Assembly: GCA_024138015.1 (NCBI GenBank)
Contig: JAMXBB010000001.1
Coordinates: forward strand, 90,848,463-90,912,462
Length of the DNA: 64,000 bases
Direction of reading: 5' to 3'
Origin: Lumnitzera littorea
Taxonomy: Eukaryota > Streptophyta > Magnoliopsida > Myrtales > Combretaceae
Below, in pieces: positions 56,230 to 64,000 of the stretch. Each line of letters starts with the position of its first letter. Positions within the stretch are counted from its first letter, which is position 1. The notes beneath the pieces were generated by a model. That model was not told where the DNA came from. It was given only the letters and a program-made list of their open reading frames with translations, and ran no database searches. Position numbers and translations under genes: made by a program.

Positions 56230-59020
56230 TGTAACACCCCAAAACCAGAGGGTGCTATAACCCGCCACGTGTCCCTACTTGTTAGGAATACATTACGGCT
56301 CCAAAACAAACTACAATCTCCAACATCATTGGTAATAACCGATTATCAGGTACAAAATAGCAATCCTCCAAATACAATAATTCTTCGAATACAACAGTTC
56401 GAGTGATTCACATATGAGTTATTTTTACCCTAAATAAACTAAATAATTGGATCTTAATCTTCTATAACATACAAAATTAATCGATGCTCTTTCCCAACCT
56501 AATGATAACAATTTCCATACTTATCACAAACTTATCAAATCAACCTACAATTGTAAAAATAGAAGAGTGAGCTAAAGCCCAGTATGGGTGCACAAACATA
56601 TACGGATGTCAAGCCTAAAATATACACATGCATATAATGCAATTGTAATAGCATATAAACAAAACATCAAGTTAATTATCTTTAATTTAAGCTAGCAACC
56701 AACAAAAGAGTATTTGTGATTTTACTACACCTTGATCTTTGTTCACATATATAAGTAGATATAAATATACGTTTTCCTTTTAAGTCTTTTATGCCTAAAG
56801 TCCAAAGTTTAGAGACCAAAAACCTAATATTCTAGTTGTGTCATCCTATACACGAGTCCACTAAGGAATTCTCACATATGATCAGTGGTGGCTCCTTTAA
56901 GAAACTACCGCTCCTTTAGGGAATTGCCCCTGCCACTACAAGCCCTTAGAGCGAGCAAGTCAAGCAAAACCAACAAACCAAATTAATTAGGCCGAATATA
57001 AATTTAGTCCAGTTTGATTACTAATTCTTATTAAACACAAGCAACAACTAAACACCATGTACCTAGAACACTCTAACATCGAAAAGAAGTCTTTAAACTT
57101 AAAACCTGAACAAAGCTCAGATCTCAATAAAGATTACTGAACACCACGAATCTAAAAAAAAACAAACAGCATGTTATCCCTTGAGCATTCTAAAGCTATG
57201 TCTTACTTAGGAGTTATCTATAGATTTATGATCTAAACAATTAAGGTCCTAAAAGAAATCATCGAATCGAACATAATGCAATTAAACAAAAAAAAATTGA
57301 TGTAACTATATATATAAGATTACTTTATATAATAACTCGTAAAGTACATAATATATATATATATATATATTTATCTATATGTATAAAAAAAGTATAAAAT
57401 AGACATATGATTTGAGTAACGGATAATATATATTATCGAATCAATATGATAAATAAATAATACATACTTGATTAGAAAATAGTAAGATTTGTAAAAACTT
57501 GTAAGCAATGACAAATAATAATAGTTGACACATAAAACAAACATACTAAGTGTAATATAAAATATAATATATATTCATAATACTAAGGTAAAGAAAATAC
57601 TTGAATCGGAATATTGTTGATATCAAAAATAAGATATACTAACAATAATATAGTATTACAACACACTAGATAGACATTTGAGATTACCATATAAAATACG
57701 ATCATTAATGAAATCTATAAATAAACAGAAGATAATGACCCAAGTTGAATATGATAGGAATAGAAATTAGCCCCAATATATATACCTATAACTAACAATC
57801 CAAAATATGATAAAATATTTTTTACAATAACTCTTACATAAATAACACTATATAGCATGATAAATAAATAATTTAAAAGTAGTAATTGAATACTAATAAT
57901 GGAAAATAATAAATAAAATAATAGTAAGATATACGCTAGGAGCATGATACCAAATACAAAATTAGAAATGGATCGCAAATCTAAACCAAAAAGAGAATCA
58001 CTGAATGGTATGAATAAAAACCTAACATAAACAATAATACAAAATAAATTATAAATTGTAATATAATATGCTAAAATCATTAATTAATAGCATTTTACTG
58101 GGATAACTTGAATCGCATAGAAAACAAAATAAACCAAATGAATTCGAACATACTTCTCAACAACGAGTCAAATAACATGTTATTATACAGGCTTTAGATT
58201 TTGAGTTAGTCTAATGCCATTGAAATCAAAAGGAAAGAGAAGTATAAATAAATAATACCTAAAGGAGATTTGAGATAGGGGGTCCACGAGTGTGGAATTA
58301 CAAGGCATTTGATTATGTGCTTGGTTTAATGTTGACAGGGAAAAGAAATAGTTAGGGGCAAAGTGGAGTCTGGTCCAATTTGATTTTAAGGTGTTGGTGG
58401 TGGTAGGCTATTGAATGAGAGAAAAGGATTGGGGTAATTATGAGGGGAGAGAATTGAGAGAAAGAGATGGCATTTAGAGGAGGAAGTAAGGGGGTCGGCC
58501 ATTAATGAGGGGAAGGAGTTAAGAAGGAAGGGAGGATGCCAAGAGAAAGGGATAGAGATGAAAGAGAGAATAAGAGCCGAGTGAGAAAGAAAAATTGTAG
58601 CGGGAGGAGACAAAGGTAAGGTTAAAATATTTTAGGGTGGGTTATAAAATATATCGTAATGAAATATGTATTTGTTTTTAAATATAGAGAAAAAGTTAAT
58701 TAAGATGTAACAAAAATATAGTATTTAGAAAAATTAATCATATATACAAATATTGTAATATATAGTACTAATAAAATATTTAATCCTTATACGTAAAATA
58801 AAATTTAATCTATTTAGTGCGTACGTAAAATAAGAGTTTTAGAAAAATATAATCGAAAGCTTGATTGGACATCTATTCTATAGGTACATTTTAGAATCAA
58901 TATGTAATTACTTGAAGTTTAACAAATTGAAAAATTATTTATTTGGAGGCGATGTCTAACGATACAAACTTAAAGAATTTTACAACTTAATTAAATTACT
59001 AACCTAACTAGGGTGTTTCA
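56230..59020 (-). mobile_element. Chromovirus-type gypsy LTR (about 2.8 kb) inserted between copia gag and protease
   Basis: On the minus strand it starts TGAAACACCCTAGTTAGG and ends GGTTTTGGGGTGTTACA. It is the same family as the solo LTR 30865-33691, with shared blocks throughout. A leader-like C/T-rich stretch is at 58380-58620 (minus strand). Both flanks lie in one copia element. Only a short piece of internal sequence remains on its 5' side (59021-about 59457), so it is a nearly solo, truncated copy. Confidence 0.82.
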
Positions 59021-59457
59021 TTCTTCCCTTCTTAAAAGAAATTTCATCCTTGAAATTTTCACTAGAGAAAACACTAGATATATTTGTATCTTCTACATAT
59101 AATCTTTTAATTACTATCAATTAAAGATTCTCTATTAGTGCTAAATTGTTTCTACTCTTTATAACTTAACATAAGTACACATACAACGGGACTCATGGAT
59201 ATCGACATAACATTGACTCAACTGACCAAACTTAACTAACACTTGACTTGACTTAGACTAATTGACTCGACTCAAATTGACTGACTTAACTCAGACAAAC
59301 AAACACGACACAATCTTGACCAACCCATACAAAACCAATATGTCGTGCCATGGCATAAAAGAAAGACTCATCCATATGTCTCATTATAAGTATCCATATG
59401 TTAAGTTTCATCAAATCTTTTAAATTCCATTTCTTAAATTAACCTTTTATTCCTTAT
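59021..59457 (-). mobile_element. Residual internal end of the same gypsy element, with polypurine tract
   Basis: On the minus strand AAATTTCTTTTAAGAAGGGAAGAA abuts the LTR start; the final AAGAAGGGAAGAA is the purine tract. Upstream lies a stretch with repeated TTGACT-type words (59215-59300). No coding frame is clear. The left limit is set where GAATA recurs (about 59453-59457 on the minus strand reading), matching the five bases next to the LTR end at 56225-56229. This may be a target duplication or chance. Confidence 0.5.
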
Positions 59458-60416
59458 TCTAGTTCTTATGTGTTACTACTCACCATGCAAGGTTTGGTGA
59501 ATAGTCTCAAGTTTGGATGGATTGTGCATAGGTGCTTATTACGTTGTTCATTAGTATATCTAAGATTAGAAGTCTTCTCTTCTTTGGAAAACATTTTAAC
59601 CTAATTTGTCCTTTTTTCTTCTGATCCTTCAAAATGAGGTGAGTAATAATGTTTCTTATTACATTTGTCAATTGTATGGCTAGTAAATTCACAATAAAAA
59701 CAAACAAGCTTTTTGCTATTTCCATTATAGCTTCAAATCTTCAAAATCTAGCACTTTGATTTACAACTTTGCTTCCAAATGTATTTGACTCTTTCAGAAA
59801 AAGCTTTATTAATATCAAGTAATAAATCCAACAATAATACTTATGTTTTGACTGTCATGAAATTGTCATAAAACCCCTTTGAGAAACATAAGTATTCGAT
59901 CATTATCTTGATACTGTTTCATGATATTCCAAGCATTACAATTACATTGAGTTACAATTTGGTAATGGCGTCAAGAGATTAAATTCATCACACAAAACCT
60001 TCAAACGAGTAGTATTCAATTAAAAATTTGTATATTTCTTTTTGAAGTTTAGAAATTATCATTTAATCTCCTTGAGAAAACTTAACTTGAAGGCCATATT
60101 TCATAAGTCGTATCGATTCATATTATGCTTTGTGCTCTTGATGTTGATTAAAAAAAAATTTTTGATTAGCCGTGATAGATAATAGTGTTGCATCTGTCTT
60201 ATGTGGAAGATAGAGGATTTGTCTCTTAGGTGGAAGAATACTTCTATTAACAAATTTTAATTTGTTCTTTGATAAAAGGGCCATTTCCATAGCAAAACTC
60301 TATGAATGATAATTCGTTTTAGTTGAAACTGTTGAAACAAGAACAATAGATGGATTCTTGCTAGTATGAAGGAAACAAGGCCTCGAAGGATCATCTTCTT
60401 CTCTAATTGATGACGT
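59458..60416 (-). pseudogene. Copia gag (decayed) with CCHC zinc knuckle
   Basis: On the minus strand the frame begins at 60416 with ACG where the family has ATG. It then runs SSIREEDDPSRPCFLHTSKN and TNYHS, followed by a stop where Trp is usual, then MALLSKNKLKFVN, the conserved opening of copia Gag. Farther on is a perfect knuckle CFYCEFTSHTIDKC (59702-59661, CX2CX4HX4C). Frameshifts lie between. Gag would package the element RNA; this copy is not functional. Confidence 0.85.
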
Positions 60417-60431
60417 ATTACTCTTGAACTA

Positions 60432-60690
60432 TATCAAGATTTTATGAAAATAGTAGGAAAAGAAAAAAGCACAAAAGAAACATGGGATAGAGGAGCAAAA
60501 AGATGGCAAAATAATGATGTAAAATGAATGTGTATTGTTCTTAATCTATTGAGACAGTTAAGACTCTATTTATACAAGTCCAATAAGCTAAATAAGTTAT
60601 TATATAACTACATTTCTAACCAATTTGTAATTGCATACTATTTTTTATGTATATTATAATTAGCTCCATTATATAACTATATGTGTAATA
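60432..60690 (-). repeat. 5' LTR of the nested copia element (about 259 bp)
   Basis: Partner of 40667-40922. On the minus strand it opens TATTACACATATAG and closes AAATCTTGATA. TATAAATAGAGTC lies at about 60562-60574. The next bases on the minus strand, TAGTTCAAGAG, only loosely resemble a tRNA-Met primer-binding site. Confidence 0.75.
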
Positions 60691-60695
60691 GGAGT

Positions 60696-63163
60696 AAGGA
60701 ATAATGGAGGAATAAAATTGGCATTCCTTCTAAGTGAACATATCGTAAGTTTTTGAGTTGAACTTTTAAAAACTATAAAAATACTTATAATAGCTGTAAA
60801 AAATTTGAAATTCTTGATGAATAGAAAATTCAACATACATTTTGTTAATAATATGTGTTAAAGTACCTACGACTAAGCCCATATTGTTATACTAAAAGCT
60901 AAAACATATATATTAGTACTAATATGAATTATATTATAACAAAAAATCATTGTGATAGAATTCAAAACTAAACAAATCATAAATCAACTAAGCTAACTTG
61001 TCATCATTAAAACTTCAACTCAACCATCACTGTCTCATTATTATTGTTGGTACTTCATTATTGATACTTCTACTAATAATGTCCATATCTTCTAAATTTT
61101 AGTTTTTCAAAATACTGAGCCATAATTTGTCTTTAATAGTATCAATTCATGAATTTCCAAGTTATCATAAGTTTTACTCCCACAACTCCCTAAATTTGTG
61201 CATATACTAACTTTCAACTTGATATCATTTTCATTTTTTTCCTTATCTTTTACACTTGAAAGGATAATCTTCATTTAAGGAATTAAATATATCTTTTTCC
61301 TCATATGTCTATTCATCATTGGATGAAAGCTTTGTAGTAATGAAACTAGTTAATTAATAAATTTTAGTTAAACAAAGCAAATAAAGTGTTATTTTACTCA
61401 AGAGCCAATGAGCTTTTTTTAAATTATAGAAGTTTATTCATTTTCTTAATTTTGATAGCACATTGATCAAGACTAAATGTAAAGTTAATCGAATCATAAA
61501 CTTTTAATATCATATGTAAACATGTAGAATCATACATGTAAACTTATGACTCTACAACAAGTCCACACTTAAATGATATTGCCTTGGTTTTTAATTGAAA
61601 AGGCCTCATATAATTGTAAACTTCTAGGACTATATAAATTAACTCATTATTTTAACAATCAATTTAGAAAAAATTCTTGCATGATCATGGAATAAAAATT
61701 TGTGACTCTAGCTAAGAAAAATCTATATAAGAATGACAAACAAAAAATGAAAGCTATTGGAAAAACCCTAGATTTAAAAATCAAACTCTAATGTAACTCT
61801 TATTGAATAGTCACGCAGAGAAAATAGCATGATGCTGAGTCAATGAGAATATTAATATTAAAGTTAATAATTTGTGACACAATATGATAAAATGAACACA
61901 AACACAACATAATTAAAACATGATTATAGAGATAAAACACAAAAATGATACAATGCATGATGCAAAAGATATTATTTCAATATAAATAAAAATGTTTATA
62001 ACGTAAATTGACTATTTGTGATATGTATTTAGTTGTATTTTTTTTAATTATTAATTCTAATTTTCCTAGAAAAAAAAAAGGAAAAGAAAAGAAAGACACG
62101 AATCCAATCTGCCTATATAAATCGTCACCCTAAGTGATCTGGATATGGGGAAAAAAGGAAAAAGGTCTACATTTACGTAATTCATGACTTCGAAAGGTAC
62201 ATACATATGCATGGGCGTCAAATCTTCAAAGATCAACTTAGGTATTTCTTTGGCCAAAAAGGAAAAAAAAAAAAAAAAAAACTTAGAAATTTAAAATGAG
62301 CACCTCTTAGTCAGGTTCATTTGACACAATGAATTTAATTTTTTCTTTCTTTCTTTTTTTTTTTTTTTTTTTTTGAAGAAAACAAGTATTTGAATTCATG
62401 CCTTTCGCTTTCAAAGTACATGACACGTGTATTACTATTTTAGCCCAAAGAACGAAAAAACTGGGATATGGGAAGCACGTCTTTGATGGTTATCTTTCAA
62501 CGCGATAATCTTCACAAGTTCAATAGTCATTAAATTTTTCTACCAAGAAACATGTCACTCGACTACGTTACTGTTCATGAAGGACAGCCAACTCCACATG
62601 CTCAACATCCGACCAAACTAACTATTAATTCATATTAAAGTTCCAATGTTTAGTTGTCAAGGATTCCACTTCTTTTTTGTAAACTCAACGGTACTAGATA
62701 TAGGTATTTATTAAACTAAACAAACCGAATAAAATGAATCTGATCTCATTATTAAATATAAATCTTTAATAATATTACTTGATTTGAACTCTTAAATTGA
62801 ACCGGTTAAAACTATTTTGAATTAAACTAAACTAAATTGTTAAAAAAATTTTTTCCGAATTAAATTAAGTAAAGGTATATATATAGTGATTACAAGTAAT
62901 AGTAATATATTCACCTTTTGCACCTCTAACTTCCCCTTAATCGGAATAATAAAGTTACCGAACATATTTTCATCCCTTCATAATCGTCCATCTCACTTTC
63001 TTTTCATTATTTTCTACCCCTTTGTGAATTTTAGTCCGAAAACGTATTTTAAAGTCCGAGCTTTTATATGTTTATACTACTATGGAGCAAAAATTGATGT
63101 TGAAGATAATTGTTTACCGTAGTTTTCTTCTTTTTCCAGTTTTGTTTAATTTTGTCCTGCTTT
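60696..63163. other. Intergenic, AT-rich; no gene seen
   Basis: Homopolymer runs (A at about 62262-62280, T at about 62350-62374) and AT-rich sequence with AAACTAAACAAACCGAA-type words near 62715. Short ORFs here show no family feature. Confidence 0.5.
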
Positions 63164-63580
63164 TGTCACAGGCGGATTCCGTCGCTCGACCCCGTACGGC
63201 ACTTAGCGTCCCTGACCTCACTAAGGAAGGCTAAGTCAGCCTGTAACACACTCATAATGTTAGAGATAGAAAATAGAGAAAGAAACTCTCATAGTATACT
63301 GTATTCACTCAAATAACTTGTGTGTTACATCTGAGGGGAATACCCCTATATATACAGAAAGCCTTTACAATCTAATGGTCAAGATCAATTCGATCTAATG
63401 GTTACAATTGATTCTCAACTACTACATTCACCTACCTTCACTAACTACTATACAATATTCTAGTCTTCTCTAGAACCTTCTAAAACATTTCATCATCTAG
63501 AAGCTTTTAGTGGGCTTGGGCTTTCGTCTTTGGGCCTTAGGTACCTCCTAAGAATGGCCCACTTCAAGAGGTCCGTAACA
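63164..63580 (-). mobile_element. 3' LTR of a chromovirus at the window edge (about 417 bp)
   Basis: On the minus strand it starts TGTTACGGACC directly after the purine tract and ends CCTGTGACA, giving TGTTAC/GTGACA inverted termini. A TATA-like CTGTATATATAGGGG lies at 63341-63355. The distal GC-rich part (63170-63240) stands out from the AT-rich flank, which supports the outer end at 63164. An alternative end at 63242 (TGTAACAC) is possible. The 5' LTR is outside the window, so neither choice can be tested here. Confidence 0.7.
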
Positions 63581-63593
63581 TTCTCCCCCGCTT
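63581..63593 (-). promoter_or_regulatory. Polypurine tract of the edge chromovirus
   Basis: AAGCGGGGGAGAA on the minus strand, ending directly at the LTR start TGTTACGG. Confidence 0.85.
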
Positions 63594-63651
63594 AATCCGG
63601 CGACGCCCTCGTCGCTCCTTCATCGTAGAACTGTCGAATCTTGTCTTTAAA

Positions 63652-64000
63652 TTACCACAGTGCTTCGGCTGGTTCCCAACTGGCCTCACTTTCTGGTCTT
63701 CCCTTCCACATTACCATATACTCATGTCTGGGAGTTTGTCCACGTCTCTTTACATGTCTATCAGCTATGATCCCTTCCACTTCCTTATCAAATGAATCCC
63801 GTACTCCTATTGGGGCCCTTTGTGATATAGCTCTTATAGGGTCTTCCTCATCTTTGTGGAATGGTTTTAGCATGCTCACGTGGAAAACCGGGTGGAATTT
63901 CAGTTTAGGTGGAAGTTCCAATTTGTAAGATACTTGCCCCACTCGTTTCACAATTGGGAATGGACCCTCGTATCGCCTCATTAGACCTTTATGTAGTTGT
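63652..64000 (-). CDS. 3' end of chromovirus pol: integrase C-terminus and chromodomain (partial, runs off the window)
   Basis: The minus-strand frame is open to the window edge. It shows the integrase tail RRYEGPFPIVKRVGQVSYKL and KFHPVFHVSMLKPFHKDEED, then a chromodomain with VEGIIADRHVKRRGQ, EYMVMWKGRPESEASWEP and AEALW. Chromodomains of this gypsy clade steer integration toward particular chromatin. The frame stops at TAA (63652-63654). Translation past it stays sensible for another 19 codons to a second TAA just before the purine tract. The first stop is therefore probably a single C-to-T change of a Gln codon that removes the last residues, outside the core fold. Apart from this the visible part is undamaged, so this copy is much younger than the nested gypsy element. 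Confidence 0.87.
   Translation of the reverse strand, partial: QLHKGLMRRYEGPFPIVKRVGQVSYKLELPPKLKFHPVFHVSMLKPFHKDEEDPIRAISQRAPIGVRDSFDKEVEGIIADRHVKRRGQTPRHEYMVMWKGRPESEASWEPAEALW

Larger units (their letters stand above)
40667..60690 (-). mobile_element. Ty1/copia retrotransposon, about 5 kb originally, now spread over 20 kb by nested insertions
   Basis: On the minus strand the parts run in copia order: 5' LTR (60432-60690), gag with zinc knuckle (59460-60416), protease and integrase N-terminus (55354-56229), integrase core (43598-44059), integrase end, reverse transcriptase and RNase H (about 41060-43005), polypurine tract (40936-40970) and 3' LTR (40667-40922). The two LTRs are clearly alike. 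Insertions interrupt it at 43006-43597, 44060-55353 and 56230-about 59457. After removing these, about 4.9 kb remain, the usual copia size. Flanks AGAGT (40662-40666) and GGAGT (60691-60695) differ at one base and may be the 5-bp target duplication. Confidence 0.85.

Noticed and set aside
57715..58080. 121-residue hydrophobic minus-strand frame
   Set aside because: It falls inside the AT-rich part of a gypsy LTR; the Ile/Leu/Tyr composition reflects base bias.
1..64000. CRISPR arrays, rRNA genes, organellar insertions
   Set aside because: Looked for on both strands; no regularly spaced identical repeats and no rRNA or organelle gene sequence recognised.

Overview
This window is nuclear DNA of a flowering plant, most likely a eudicot. 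It is very AT-rich and gene-poor, with long plant-type introns, and it is packed with plant transposon families: Ty1/copia, chromovirus and Tat-like Ty3/gypsy, TRIM, MULE, hAT and foldback MITEs. Nothing in the sequence names the species. Only one cellular gene is convincing. It is a five-exon C2-domain gene at 18563-21680 (+), encoding about 184 residues, of the small elicitor-responsive / 16-kDa phloem protein type. Its reading frame and splice sites are intact, but the acidic calcium-binding positions appear to be replaced.

Layout. 1-5900: LTRs and a short internal region of a Tat-like gypsy element, with the tandem-repeat 3' untranslated block typical of that lineage. 7472-14448: a 7-kb Mutator-like element (MULE) with terminal inverted repeats and a perfect 9-bp target duplication. 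It carries a decayed MuDR-type transposase and a decayed plant-mobile-domain ORF on the same strand, and an hAT MITE with a perfect 8-bp target duplication sits inside the transposase. 15714-16001: a foldback MITE. 16.8-18.2 kb: an inverted duplication whose right arm lies just upstream of the C2 gene. 23683-27392, 30865-33691 and 34358-37647: three large LTRs without internal regions (probable solo LTRs, 2.8-3.7 kb). The third is nested inside a MULE-like element with inverted repeats of about 590 bp (33870-38626).

The most striking structure runs from 40667 to 60690. It is one Ty1/copia element on the minus strand, originally about 5 kb, now spread over 20 kb by later insertions. A TRIM (43006-43597) splits its integrase. 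An hAT transposon (44060-55353, 8-bp target duplication GCTATAGT) splits the integrase again. That hAT element holds a complete but decayed chromovirus-like gypsy element (44204-50524) and a foldback MITE with a perfect 9-bp target duplication (51135-51500). A large gypsy LTR with a little internal sequence (56230-about 59457) separates gag from protease. Removing the hAT element and one target copy rejoins the copia integrase frame, so the order of events can be read directly.

The right edge (63164-64000) holds the 3' end of a better preserved chromovirus on the minus strand: chromodomain, polypurine tract and LTR. The rest of the window is AT-rich intergenic DNA in which I see no gene. No rRNA, convincing tRNA gene or CRISPR array is present.
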